From: Streptomyces sp. NBC_01241
Lineage (GTDB): Bacteria; Actinomycetota; Actinomycetes; Streptomycetales; Streptomycetaceae
Direction: 5' to 3'
Length of the DNA stretch: 64,000 nucleotides
Assembly (NCBI RefSeq): GCF_041435435.1
Contig: NZ_CP108494.1
Location: 2,824,501 to 2,888,500 of the forward strand
The first letter of the stretch is position 1; every line of letters begins with the position of its first letter. Both the position numbers and the translations under genes were made by a program. Below, piece after piece: positions 1 through 8,825 of the stretch. Under the pieces are notes generated by a model, which was given only the letters and a program-made list of their open reading frames with translations, was not told where the DNA came from and did no database searches.

Positions 1-363
1 TGGATGCCTCCTTGTACGCCGGCGGCGCGTGGCTCGCGCCGGGACGATCCGATCTCAGTTTCTCCTTACGCCTGGTCGAAGCGCCACCACGTGCGGGTAA
101 CGGGCCGGAAGGATTTTTCTCCGGTGTCGGCCGCCCGTGCCGCCGCAGCGGGCCGGAACAGGCGCTTCCGGGCCGCTGCCGCGCAGGCCGCGGCCTGATG
201 TGCGATCGGACACATGACGCCCGTGCGGGCTCCGTCCCGTAACCTCCGCGCTTTCCCCGAATCCCCTCGTGAGGCGCGTCTCTCCCCCCGGTCACGGCAA
301 GGGAACACTCCCGATGCCCCGTTAGTGTGGTGGGGCCGCCGTCGCCCACCTGGAGGTTCCACC
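1..363. other. leading non-coding stretch upstream of the MscS gene
   Basis: I see no convincing gene here. Open frames exist on both strands but have the composition of shadow frames and no family signature. The last 15 bases hold a GGAGG-type ribosome binding site for the GTG at 364. A gene ending just left of the window cannot be excluded. Confidence 0.5.
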
Positions 364-1431
364 GTGTTCCTGTCCGCCCTGTTGGCCGCAGCTCCGTCGC
401 CCGGGCCGGGCGGCTCGCTGGACGAGGCCGCCGAACAGGCCGGCAACGCCGCGGGCTGGGTGCAGGAGAACTGGTCCACCTGGCTGAACACCGGTCTGCG
501 CATCGTGCTCATCGCCGCGATCGCGATCGTGTTGCGCATCGCGATCCGCCGTGCTCTCACCAAGCTCATCGACCGGATGAACCGCAGCGCCCAGGCGGTG
601 GAGGGCACCGCGCTGGGCGGGCTGCTGGTCAATGCGGAACGCCGCCGTCAGCGCTCCGAGGCGATCGGTTCCGTACTCCGCTCGGTCGCTTCGTTCCTGA
701 TCCTCGGCACGGCCGCGCTGATGATCCTGGGCGCGTTCCAGATCAATCTGGCCCCGCTGCTGGCCTCCGCCGGTGTGGCCGGTGTGGCGCTCGGTTTCGG
801 TGCGCGCAACCTGGTCACCGACTTCCTCTCCGGCGTCTTCATGATCCTGGAGGATCAGTACGGCGTGGGCGACACCGTGGACGCGGGCGTCGCCTCCGGT
901 GAGGTCATCGAGGTCGGTCTGCGGGTCACCAAGCTGCGCGGCGACAACGGCGAGATCTGGTACGTCCGCAACGGCGAGGTGAAGCGGATCGGCAACCTCA
1001 GCCAGGGCTGGTCGACGGCCGGCGTCGATGTGCCCGTGCGCCCCACGGAGGACCTGGACGAGGTCCGTACGGTGATCACCGAGGCCGCCACGGCGATGGC
1101 CAAGGAGGACCCGTGGAACGAGCGGCTGTGGGGTCCCGTGGAGATCCTGGGCCTGGACGCCGTGACGCTGGACTCGATGACGGTCCGGGTGACCGCGAAG
1201 ACGATGCCGGGCAAGGCGCTGGGGGTGGAGCGCGAGCTGCGCTGGCGGATCAAGCGGGCCTTCGACGAGTCGGGCATCCGGATGATCGGCGCCGTCCCGC
1301 CCCAGGCGGACGAGCCGTCCGCGGCCGACCCGACGGCCGCCATGGCCGCCCCCTCGGCGTACGCGTCGGCGACGTCACCGCAGTCCCTGGCCGCGACACC
1401 GATCACCCCGCCGCCGAACATGTCGAAGTAG
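364..1431 (+). CDS. MscS-family mechanosensitive ion channel
   Basis: Predicted small-conductance mechanosensitive channel of the cytoplasmic membrane, opening under osmotic downshock. The 355-residue protein has an N-terminal helix followed by a membrane segment rich in Ile and Ala (about 40-60), two more hydrophobic helices (about 112-150) and the pore-lining Gly/Ala-rich stretch ending in GVALGFGARNLVTDFLSG, typical of MscS TM3. The beta domain follows with the GDTVDAG and VEVGLRVTKLR segments. The C-terminal tail is Ala/Pro-rich and probably disordered. The GTG start was chosen because GGAGG lies just upstream; the frame is open further left but without a ribosome binding site. A strong hairpin follows the stop. 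Confidence 0.9.
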   Translation: MFLSALLAAAPSPGPGGSLDEAAEQAGNAAGWVQENWSTWLNTGLRIVLIAAIAIVLRIAIRRALTKLIDRMNRSAQAVEGTALGGLLVNAERRRQRSEAIGSVLRSVASFLILGTAALMILGAFQINLAPLLASAGVAGVALGFGARNLVTDFLSGVFMILEDQYGVGDTVDAGVASGEVIEVGLRVTKLRGDNGEIWYVRNGEVKRIGNLSQGWSTAGVDVPVRPTEDLDEVRTVITEAATAMAKEDPWNERLWGPVEILGLDAVTLDSMTVRVTAKTMPGKALGVERELRWRIKRAFDESGIRMIGAVPPQADEPSAADPTAAMAAPSAYASATSPQSLAATPITPPPNMSK

Positions 1432-1458
1432 GACCGGCGGTACGAGTCCGCCGTTCGG

Positions 1459-1497
1459 GTGAGGGGCGCTCCGCGAAGTCGGCGGGGCGCCCCTCAC
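1459..1497 (+). terminator. stem-loop terminator after the MscS gene
   Basis: An 11-bp perfect inverted repeat, GTGAGGGGCGC and GCGCCCCTCAC, is separated by a 17-base loop and lies 28 bases after the stop codon. There is no T-run, as is common for Streptomyces terminators. Confidence 0.65.
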
Positions 1498-1631
1498 GCA
1501 TGTGCCGATGAAGCGAGTCGACGTGAACTCAACTCGGTTCCTCCGTAGCCTGATTGGGGATGCGTCGCCGAGAACCCCACGTTCCGGAGGCGGCCCAGGT
1601 AACGCTTTGGTTGCCACCGGGGCACCGCCCA

Positions 1632-1660
1632 TTGACGCCCCGGTGACGCGCGCATACCGT
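1632..1660 (+). promoter_or_regulatory. putative csnR promoter
   Basis: TTGACG (1632-1637) and TACCGT (1655-1660) are separated by 17 bases, a good match to a vegetative HrdB-type promoter. It lies directly upstream of the palindromic operator and of the first gene of the csn operon. Inferred from sequence only. Confidence 0.5.
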
Positions 1661-1672
1661 CCTCTCACCGAA

Positions 1673-1687
1673 TAGGAAACTTTCCTA
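1673..1687. promoter_or_regulatory. CsnR (ROK-family) operator palindrome
   Basis: TAGGAAACTTTCCTA is a perfect 7-bp inverted repeat around one central base, 13 bases past the -10 element, so a bound repressor would block early elongation or open-complex formation. It matches the kind of palindrome recalled for CsnR, the ROK repressor of chitosan catabolism genes. Autoregulation of the operon is inferred from its position. Confidence 0.75.
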
Positions 1688-1703
1688 ACAGAGGGCAGGT
1701 GCA

Positions 1704-2933
1704 GTGCTCATGGCCGGAACCACACCGGGCACCCCCCGCGTTCTGCGGGCCATGAACGACCGGGCCGCCCTCGATCTGATGCTGGAGCACGGGCCCCTCT
1801 CCAGGACCCGGATCGGGAAGCTGACCGGCCTCTCCAAGCCCACCGCGTCGCAGCTGCTGGCGCGGCTGGAGGCGGCCGGGCTGGTCGTCGCGACCGGGAC
1901 CGTGGCCGGGCGGCCGGGGCCCAACGCCCAGCTGTACGCGGTGAACGCGCGGGCCGCGCATGTCGCGGGGCTGGATGTGAACGCCCACCGGATCGTCGCC
2001 GCCGTCGCCGACGTGACGGGGGAGACGGTCGGGGAGTTCGAGCTGCGCACCCCGGGACGGCGCGCCGACTCCGTGGTACGGCAGGTGACGGAGGCACTGG
2101 ACGGGGCGGTCAAGGACGCCGGGCTCACCCACGCCGATGTGCACCGGGTCGTCATCGGCACCCCGGGCGCCTTCGACCCCGGAACGGGGCGGCTGCGGTA
2201 CGCCTCGCATCTGCCCGGCTGGCACTCCCCCACCCTGCTGGACGAGCTGGCCGCGTTCCTGTCGATGCCGGTCGAGTACGAGAACGACGTGAACCTGGTC
2301 GCGGTGGCCGAGCAGCGGCTCGGTGCGGCGCGCGGGCACGACGACTTCGTCCTGCTGTGGAACGAGGAGGGGCTCGGTGCCGCTCTCGTCATCAACGGGC
2401 GGCTGCACCGGGGCTTCACCGGTGGTGCCGGCGAGGTCGGCTTCCTGCCGGTGCCGGGCGCCCCGCTGGTCCGCCAGGTCACCAAGGCGAACTCCGGCGG
2501 CTTCCAGGAGCTGGCGGGCGCGCAGGTGCTGGCCCGGCTGGCCCGGGAGCTCGGCATCGACGACGCGCCGGTCCGCGGCCCGGGCACCCATCATGAGGTC
2601 GCGGCCGGCCTGATCAGCCGGGCCGCCGAGGCCGCGGAGTCGGGCGAGGACGGCCCGTACCCCCGGCTCCTCGATCTGTTCGCCACGGGCCTCGCGACCG
2701 GCCTCGCCTCGATGGTCGCCGTACTGGACCCGGAAATCGTCGTGCTGTCCGGCGAGCTGATCACGGCCGGCGGGGAACAGCTGCGCGGCCGGGTCGAGTC
2801 CGAGCTCGCCGAGCTGGCGGCCTCCCGGCCCCGGCTGATCGCCGGGGCTGTGACGCATCGCCCCGTCCTGCGCGGCGCGCTGGAGAGCGCACTCGCCACC
2901 ACGCGTGACGAAGTCTTCGACACGTCACGCTGA
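1704..2933 (+). CDS. csnR: ROK-family repressor, CsnR-like
   Basis: Transcriptional repressor of the chitosan-oligosaccharide operon that follows. It has 409 residues with an N-terminal winged helix (about 18-70; recognition part LTGLSKPTASQLLARLEAAGLV) and a C-terminal ROK sugar-kinase-like domain with glycine-rich phosphate-loop-type segments (GTPGAF; NEEGLGAALVINGRLHRGFTGGAGEVG). The usual ROK zinc-binding CXCGXXGC motif is absent; NSGGFQELAGA stands in that area. It starts at GTG 1704 (an ATG at 1710 is also possible) and reads into csnE 54 bases downstream. Assignment to CsnR rests on gene order plus the operator. Confidence 0.88.
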   Translation: MLMAGTTPGTPRVLRAMNDRAALDLMLEHGPLSRTRIGKLTGLSKPTASQLLARLEAAGLVVATGTVAGRPGPNAQLYAVNARAAHVAGLDVNAHRIVAAVADVTGETVGEFELRTPGRRADSVVRQVTEALDGAVKDAGLTHADVHRVVIGTPGAFDPGTGRLRYASHLPGWHSPTLLDELAAFLSMPVEYENDVNLVAVAEQRLGAARGHDDFVLLWNEEGLGAALVINGRLHRGFTGGAGEVGFLPVPGAPLVRQVTKANSGGFQELAGAQVLARLARELGIDDAPVRGPGTHHEVAAGLISRAAEAAESGEDGPYPRLLDLFATGLATGLASMVAVLDPEIVVLSGELITAGGEQLRGRVESELAELAASRPRLIAGAVTHRPVLRGALESALATTRDEVFDTSR

Positions 2934-2987
2934 TCCCCTATTCCGCCGTCACCCTTCGCCCTTCATCCTCCAACGGGAGTCACCGCC

Positions 2988-4325
2988 ATGTCCGGAAACC
3001 GCCGGAAGACGGCCGCCGCGCTCGCCGCGACCGCCGCGATATCGCTGTTCGCCTCCGCCTGTACGGGGCAGAGCAACTCCGGTGCCAGTGATGACGCGTC
3101 CAAGGACACGACCATCAACTTCTGGCACGGCTGGAGTGCCCCGAGCGAGGTCGCGGGAATCCAGGCCACGATCGACGCCTTCACCAAGGCGCACCCCAAC
3201 ATCCATGTGAAGGTCGTCGGCAACATGACCGACGACAAGATCAACCAGGCTCTGCGGGCGGGCGGTTCGAAGGCCCCGGACGTCGTCTCGTCGTTCACCA
3301 CGAACAACGTCGGAAAGTTCTGCTCGTCGAAGGCCTTCGTCGATCTGAACCCCTTCCTGAAGAAGGACGGGATCGACCCGGACAAGACCTTCCCCAAGGC
3401 GATGAACGAGTACACGCAGTTCGACGGTGTGCGCTGCACCGTGCCGCTGCTCGGTGACGCGTACGGCCTCTACTACAACAAGGACGCCTTCAAGGCCGCC
3501 GGCATCACCGCTCCCCCGAAGACCTGGTCCGAATTCGCCGAGGACGCCAAGAAGCTGACGAAGACCAAGGGCGATTCGTACGAGCAGCTCGGTTTCATGC
3601 CGAACTACCACGGCTACGAGTCGACGGCCGAGCACTACCTCGGCAGCTGGAACCCGAAGTACTTCGACGCGGACGGCAAGTCGAACATCGCCAAGGACCC
3701 GGCGTTCGCCACCATGCTCACCGCCCAGAAGAAGCTGGTCGACGACCTGGGCGGCTACGCGAAGCTGGAGAAGTACCGTACGGCGTTCGGCGACGAGTGG
3801 GGCGCCAAGCACCCGTTCCACACGGGCCAGGTGGCCATGCAGCTGGACGGCGAGTGGCGGCTCGGGATGGCCGAGGAGACCAAGCCGAAGTTCGAGATCG
3901 GGGTGGCTCCGATGCCCGTCGCCGACGACGAGGCCGACACCTACGGCAAGGGCTATCTGACCGGCACCATCGCCGGCATCGCCGCCACCTCGAAGAAGCA
4001 GAACGCGGCCTGGGAACTGGTGAAGTTCATGACGACCGACACCGACGCGGTGGTCGACTTCGCCAACGCCATTCACAATGTGCCGTCCACGCTGGAGGCG
4101 CTGAAGTCGCCGCGGCTGAAGTACGACCCGCGGTTCAAGACGTTCCTGGACATCGCCGCGAACCCGGAGAGCACCACCACCCCGCCCTCGGTGAACGGCG
4201 GCGCGTACCTGGTGTCCCTGCAGAACCTCGGATTCGACATCGAGAAGGGCAAGCGGACGGACATCAAGGCGGGTCTGGAGAAGACCGCCGAGGAAATCGA
4301 CGCCGCGATCGCGCAGGCGAAGTAG
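2988..4325 (+). CDS. csnE: extracellular sugar-binding lipoprotein, CsnE-like
   Basis: Family 1 solute-binding protein of an oligosaccharide ABC importer, 445 residues. The signal peptide ends in a lipobox (LFASAC, lipidated Cys25). The mature protein begins the fold with TINFWHGWSAPSEVAGIQATIDAF, typical of family 1 sugar binders. In CsnR-type operons this component captures chitosan oligosaccharides. It is followed by two permease genes; no ATPase gene is present, so a shared MsiK-type ATPase encoded elsewhere probably energises it. Confidence 0.9.
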   Translation: MSGNRRKTAAALAATAAISLFASACTGQSNSGASDDASKDTTINFWHGWSAPSEVAGIQATIDAFTKAHPNIHVKVVGNMTDDKINQALRAGGSKAPDVVSSFTTNNVGKFCSSKAFVDLNPFLKKDGIDPDKTFPKAMNEYTQFDGVRCTVPLLGDAYGLYYNKDAFKAAGITAPPKTWSEFAEDAKKLTKTKGDSYEQLGFMPNYHGYESTAEHYLGSWNPKYFDADGKSNIAKDPAFATMLTAQKKLVDDLGGYAKLEKYRTAFGDEWGAKHPFHTGQVAMQLDGEWRLGMAEETKPKFEIGVAPMPVADDEADTYGKGYLTGTIAGIAATSKKQNAAWELVKFMTTDTDAVVDFANAIHNVPSTLEALKSPRLKYDPRFKTFLDIAANPESTTTPPSVNGGAYLVSLQNLGFDIEKGKRTDIKAGLEKTAEEIDAAIAQAK

Positions 4326-4332
4326 CACCGCG

Positions 4333-5310
4333 ATGAGCACGAGCACGAGTACGCGTACGAGCACGGGTGCGGGCACGTACACACTCCGTTCGAAGCGCCG
4401 CCGGTCGGCGCTTCGGACGGCGGCCTTCATGTCGCCGTGGCTGATCGGGTTCTGCGTCTTCTTCGCCTACCCGCTGATCTCCACGCTCTATTTCTCCTTC
4501 ACCAGCTACGACGGTTTCGCGGCCCCGGAATTCAGCGGGCTGAAGAACTGGTCGTTCGTCTTCACCGACTACCCGCTGTTCTGGCCCGCACTGCGCAACA
4601 CACTCTGGCTGGTCGTCGTCATGGTGACCTGCCGGGTGGTGTTCGGCCTCGGGGTCGGACTGCTGATCACGAAGATCAAGACGGGCGCCGGGGTCTTCCG
4701 CACCCTGTTCTACCTGCCGTACCTGGCCCCGCCGGTCGCGGCGACCCTCGGCTTCGTCTTCCTGCTCAACCCGGGTACGGGGCCGGTCAATTCGATCCTC
4801 GGCGAGCTGGGACTGCCCACGCCGGGCTGGTTCACCGACGCCACCTGGTCCAAGCCGGCGCTGACCGCGCTCGCGGTGTGGGGGGTGGGCGACCTGATGG
4901 TGATCTTCATGGCCGCGCTGCTCGACGTACCGAAGGAGCAGTACGAGGCGGCGGCGCTGGACGGGGCGTCCTCGTTCCAGCGGTTCCGCTTCGTCACCCT
5001 GCCGAACATCTCGCCGATCGTGATGTTCGCCGTGGTCACCGGGATCATCCAGACCATGCAGTACTACACCCAGCCACTCGTGGCGGGGAAGGTCGCCTCG
5101 GGCGTGATGGGCGGCTCCGGGCAGCAGTTCGAACCGGGGTATCCCGACAAGTCGACACTGACGCTTCCGCAGCTCGTCTACAACCTCGGCTTCCAGCGCT
5201 TCGACTACGGCTCCGCCTGCGTGGTCGCGCTCGTTCTCTTCGTACTCGCCATGGCGTTCACCGCACTGCTGATGCGGCGCCGCAGCGGGCTGATCCAGGC
5301 AGGTGAGTGA
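4333..5310 (+). CDS. csnF: sugar ABC transporter permease, MalF type (CsnF-like)
   Basis: Inner-membrane subunit of the oligosaccharide importer, 325 residues. After a Thr/Ser-rich start there are about six hydrophobic helices beginning at FMSPWLIGFCVFFAYPLI. The EAA loop that contacts the ATPase is EQYEAAALDGASSFQRFRFV (about residues 202-221). It begins 7 bases after csnE and its stop overlaps the next start. Confidence 0.9.
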   Translation: MSTSTSTRTSTGAGTYTLRSKRRRSALRTAAFMSPWLIGFCVFFAYPLISTLYFSFTSYDGFAAPEFSGLKNWSFVFTDYPLFWPALRNTLWLVVVMVTCRVVFGLGVGLLITKIKTGAGVFRTLFYLPYLAPPVAATLGFVFLLNPGTGPVNSILGELGLPTPGWFTDATWSKPALTALAVWGVGDLMVIFMAALLDVPKEQYEAAALDGASSFQRFRFVTLPNISPIVMFAVVTGIIQTMQYYTQPLVAGKVASGVMGGSGQQFEPGYPDKSTLTLPQLVYNLGFQRFDYGSACVVALVLFVLAMAFTALLMRRRSGLIQAGE

Positions 5311-6214
5311 CGTGGCGCAGGGTCTCGACACCCTCAAGGCAGCCGACCGGGCGACCCGACCGGTCACCCCGGCCGAGCACACGGCACGCCGCAAGGCGCT
5401 GCTGCACTGGATCGCCGTGCATTCGCTCGGCGTCGCGGCCGCGCTCTTCTTCGTGCTGCCGTTCGTCTTCCTGCTGCTCACCTCGCTGATGAGCGACCAG
5501 CAGGCGCTGACCCGCGATCTGTGGCCGCACCCCTTCGAATGGAGCAACTACCGGAAGGTGTTCGACACCCCGGGCTTCCTGACCTGGTGGAAGAACACCC
5601 TGCTGTACGCGGGGCTCGGCACCGTCCTCACCGTCGTGTCGTCGCTGCCCGTGGCGTACGCGCTCGCCAAGTTCCGCTTCCGCGGCCGGCATCTGTCGCT
5701 GATGCTCGTCATCTCGATGATGATGCTGCCGCCGCAGGTCGTCGTCATCCCGATGTATCTGTTCTGGGCGAAGCAGCTGGACCTGTCCGGCACGCTCTGG
5801 CCGCTGATCATCCCGATGGCCTTCGGTGACGCGTTCTCCATCTTCCTGCTGCGGCAGTTCCTGCTGACCATTCCGAACGAGTACCTCGACGCGGCCAAGG
5901 TCGACGGCTGCAGTGAGTTCCGCACACTGCTGCGGGTCGTCGTGCCGATGGCCAAGCCGGGCATCGCCGCCGTCGCGCTCTTCCAGTTCTTCTACGCCTG
6001 GAACGACTACTTCGGCCCGCAGATCTACGCCTCCGAGAACCCGGCCGCCTGGACGCTCAGTTACGGCCTGGAATCCTTCAAGGGCGCACACCACACCGAC
6101 TGGAACCTGACCATGGCCGCGACCGTACTGGTCATGGCCCCCGTGATCCTCGTCTTCTTCTTCGCTCAAAAGGCTTTCGTCGAGGGCGTCACACTGACCG
6201 GAGTAAAGGGCTGA
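5303..6214 (+). CDS. csnG: sugar ABC transporter permease, MalG type (CsnG-like)
   Basis: Second permease of the importer, 303 residues with six predicted helices. The EAA motif is NEYLDAAKVDGCSEFRTLLR (about 192-211) and the C-terminus ends FVEGVTLTGVKG, typical for MalG-like subunits. GTG at 5303 overlaps the end of csnF by 8 bases, indicating translational coupling. Confidence 0.9.
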   Translation: MSDVAQGLDTLKAADRATRPVTPAEHTARRKALLHWIAVHSLGVAAALFFVLPFVFLLLTSLMSDQQALTRDLWPHPFEWSNYRKVFDTPGFLTWWKNTLLYAGLGTVLTVVSSLPVAYALAKFRFRGRHLSLMLVISMMMLPPQVVVIPMYLFWAKQLDLSGTLWPLIIPMAFGDAFSIFLLRQFLLTIPNEYLDAAKVDGCSEFRTLLRVVVPMAKPGIAAVALFQFFYAWNDYFGPQIYASENPAAWTLSYGLESFKGAHHTDWNLTMAATVLVMAPVILVFFFAQKAFVEGVTLTGVKG

Positions 6215-6217
6215 CCT

Positions 6218-7507
6218 ATGAAGCTCGCAGTAGTTGGTGGCGGGTCCACCTACACACCTGAACTGATCGACGGCTTCGCCCGGCTGCGGGACACGCTGCC
6301 CATCGAAGAGCTCGTGCTCGTCGACCCGGCGGCCGACCGTCTCGAACTCGTCGGCGGCCTCGCCCGGCGGATCTTCGCCAAGCAGGACCACCCGGGAAGG
6401 ATCGTCACCACCTCGGACCTCGACGCGGGCGTCGCCGACGCCGACGCGGTCCTGCTCCAGTTGCGCGTCGGCGGCCAGGCCGCCCGCAACCAGGACGAGA
6501 CGTGGCCGCTGGAGTGCGGCTGCGTCGGCCAGGAGACCACCGGGGCCGGCGGCCTCGCCAAGGCGCTGCGCACCGTCCCGGTCGTCCTGGACATCGCCGA
6601 GCGGGTCCGCCGCACCAACCCGGACGCCTGGATCATCGACTTCACCAACCCGGTCGGCATCGTCACCCGGGCGCTGCTCCAGGCCGGGCACAAGGCCGTC
6701 GGCCTGTGCAACGTGGCGATCGGCTTCCAGCGGAAGTTCGCCCGGCTCCTCGACGTCACCCCCGGTGAGGTGCACCTCGACCATGTCGGGCTCAACCACC
6801 TGACCTGGGAGCTCGGGGTCCGCCTCGGCGGCCCGGACGGCGAGAACGTCCTGCCGCGGCTGCTCGCCGAGCACGGTGACACCATCGCGGCCGATCTGCG
6901 CATGCCCCGGGCGATCGTCGACCGGCTCGGCGTCGTCCCCTCGTACTACCTGCGTTACTTCTACGCGCACGACGAGGTCGTACGGGAGCTCGGCACCAAG
7001 CCGTCCCGGGCGGCCGAGGTCGCCGCGATGGAGAAGGAACTCCTCGCCATGTACGGCGACCCGGCGCTGGACGAGAAGCCCGCGCTGCTCGCCAAGCGCG
7101 GCGGCGCCTTCTACTCGGAGGCGGCGGTGGACCTGGCGTCCTCACTGCTCGGCTCGGGCGGCAGCCCGGTGCAGGTGGTCAACACGTACAACAGGGGGAC
7201 GCTGCCGTTCCTGCCGGACGACGCGGTGATCGAGGTGCAGGCCAGGGTCGACGGGACGGGCGCGACACCGCTCGCCGTGCCGGAGCTGGACCCGCTGTAC
7301 GCCGGTCTGATCGCCAACGTGACGGCGTACGAGGACCTCGCCCTGGAGGCCGCGCTTCGCGGGGGGCGGGACACCGGGCGGGCGGGCGGGAGAAACGCAG
7401 TGTTCAAGGCGCTGCTCGCGCATCCGTTGATCGGCCAGTTCGAGTATGCCGAGGCGCTCACCGACAAGCTGATCGCGCACAACCGGGAGCACCTGGCGTG
7501 GGCGTGA
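6218..7507 (+). CDS. csnH: GH4 family glycosidase (6-phospho-beta-glucosidase type), CsnH-like
   Basis: NAD- and metal-dependent glycosidase predicted to cleave imported oligosaccharides in the cytoplasm; 429 residues. The N-terminal Rossmann motif is VVGGGSTYTPELI. GH4 landmarks are visible: CGCVGQETTGAGG, the DFTNPVGIVTRA strand, CNVAIG (metal-ligand Cys) and NHLTW (metal-ligand His). It begins 3 bases after csnG and overlaps csnK by 10 bases. The substrate is inferred from the CsnR operator context. Confidence 0.88.
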   Translation: MKLAVVGGGSTYTPELIDGFARLRDTLPIEELVLVDPAADRLELVGGLARRIFAKQDHPGRIVTTSDLDAGVADADAVLLQLRVGGQAARNQDETWPLECGCVGQETTGAGGLAKALRTVPVVLDIAERVRRTNPDAWIIDFTNPVGIVTRALLQAGHKAVGLCNVAIGFQRKFARLLDVTPGEVHLDHVGLNHLTWELGVRLGGPDGENVLPRLLAEHGDTIAADLRMPRAIVDRLGVVPSYYLRYFYAHDEVVRELGTKPSRAAEVAAMEKELLAMYGDPALDEKPALLAKRGGAFYSEAAVDLASSLLGSGGSPVQVVNTYNRGTLPFLPDDAVIEVQARVDGTGATPLAVPELDPLYAGLIANVTAYEDLALEAALRGGRDTGRAGGRNAVFKALLAHPLIGQFEYAEALTDKLIAHNREHLAWA

Positions 7508-8472
7508 ACGTTTCGGTCCTCGCGATCGATGCGGGGAACAGCAAGACCGATGTGGCGCTGATCGGTGAGGACGGAACAGTGCTGGCGACGGCCCGCGGCG
7601 GTGGTTTCCAGCCACCGGTCGTCGGCGTGGAGGCGGCGTTGGACGTCCTGGCCCCGCTGCTCGGACAGGCCCTGGCCAGGTCCGGGCGGAGCGTCGACGG
7701 CGTGGAGCATGTGTCGGCGTGCCTGGCGAACGTCGATCTTCCGGTGGAGGAGGCCGAGTTGACCGAGGCCCTGGTCCGCAGGGAGTGGGGCCGCACGGTC
7801 GAGGTGCGCAACGACACGTTCGCGATACTGCGCGCCGGGGTGGACGAGCCCCGGGGCGTGGCCGTGGTCTGCGGTGCGGGGATCAACTGTGTCGGCATGG
7901 TGCCGGACGGGCGGACCGCGCGCTTCCCCGCCATAGGCCGGATATCCGGTGACTGGGGCGGCGGTTCGGGGCTGGCCGAGGAGGCCATGTGGTTCGCCTC
8001 ACGGGCCGAGGACGGCCGCGGTGAGCCGACCGAGCTGGCGCGCACGCTGCCCGCGCACTTCGGGCTCGACTCGATGTACGCGCTGATCGAGGCGCTGCAC
8101 CTGGGCCGGGTCGGGTCCGAGCGCCGGCACGAGCTGACTCCGGTGCTCTTCGCGACCGCGGCGGCCGGGGACCCGGTGGCGGGCGCGCTGGTGGACCGGC
8201 TGGCGGAGGAGGTCGTCGCGATGGCGTCGGTCGCGCTGGGCAGGCTGGACCTGCTGGACGAGGAGGCGCCGGTGGTGCTGGGCGGCAGCGTGCTGGCGGC
8301 CCGGCACCCGCGGTTGGACGGCAGGATCGCCGAACTTCTCGCGGTACGCGCCCCGAAAGCGGTCGTCCGGGTGGTGACGGAGCCGCCGGTGCTGGGGGCC
8401 GCGCTGCTCGGCCTGGACCACATGGGGGCGGCGGCCGGGGTCCGCGAGAGGCTGCGTGCGCAGTACAGGTGA
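7498..8472 (+). CDS. csnK: BadF/N-acetylglucosamine-kinase-like sugar kinase, CsnK-like
   Basis: ASKHA-fold kinase of 324 residues, last gene of the csn operon. The phosphate 1 loop is AIDAGNSKTDVALIGEDG near the N-terminus; GVAVVCGAGINCVGM and the GGSVLAARHP segment fit the adenosine and phosphate 2 motifs. It probably phosphorylates glucosamine-type sugars released by the glycosidase. A strong hairpin follows 19 bases after the stop. Confidence 0.85.
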   Translation: MGVNVSVLAIDAGNSKTDVALIGEDGTVLATARGGGFQPPVVGVEAALDVLAPLLGQALARSGRSVDGVEHVSACLANVDLPVEEAELTEALVRREWGRTVEVRNDTFAILRAGVDEPRGVAVVCGAGINCVGMVPDGRTARFPAIGRISGDWGGGSGLAEEAMWFASRAEDGRGEPTELARTLPAHFGLDSMYALIEALHLGRVGSERRHELTPVLFATAAAGDPVAGALVDRLAEEVVAMASVALGRLDLLDEEAPVVLGGSVLAARHPRLDGRIAELLAVRAPKAVVRVVTEPPVLGAALLGLDHMGAAAGVRERLRAQYR

Positions 8473-8491
8473 TCCGGCCGGTCTCTTCCCT

Positions 8492-8528
8492 GGGGCGTCC
8501 CGCGGCGATTCGCGTCGCGGGATGCCCC
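8492..8528 (+). terminator. terminator of the csn operon
   Basis: A long hairpin: GGGGC pairs with GCCCC and CCCGCG with CGCGGG, with two G-T pairs between and a loop of about 5 bases (ATTCG). It lies just after csnK and is followed by TTGC rather than a long T-run. Confidence 0.65.
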
Positions 8529-8640
8529 TTGCGTACGGGAACCGATCAGTTGTCCCGAACGTGTTCACGGGTAGGGAGATCGGTCCGCTTCGGGGACTGG
8601 TCCGCCGATCGGCTTGATCGGCGGCTCAGGCCTTGATCGA

Positions 8641-8700
8641 ATACGTGTGATCGCGTCCGGGTGCGTGTGCTCGCGTCCTCGTACGTGTGATCGCATCCGT
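8641..8700 (+). repeat. three tandem imperfect 20-bp repeats
   Basis: The units at 8641, 8661 and 8681 share the core CGTGTG(A/C)TCGC(G/A)TCC. They sit in the otherwise empty 353-base gap (8473-8825) upstream of the GlnX/GlnH/PknG cluster. Spacing of two helical turns suggests sites for a regulator bound on one face, but this is inference. Confidence 0.7.
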
Positions 8701-8825
8701 GGATCGATGCAGGATCCGGGCGTTCGTGGTGTGGATGTCGGTCCCTGCGGCCATACTTCTGGCCGGGCACCATCCCCCGACCGGCCGGGGGCCGGGCCAC
8801 CGTCAGTGACCGAGGGGGAGGTCGG

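Noticed and set aside
66..632. Long minus-strand open frame at the left edge
   Set aside because: Arg/Ala/Pro-rich with no family pattern, overlapping the MscS gene and lacking a ribosome binding site; a GC-driven shadow.
2949..4430. A 493-codon minus frame opposite csnE
   Set aside because: Val/Leu/Arg/Gly-rich complement of an unmistakable binding-protein gene.
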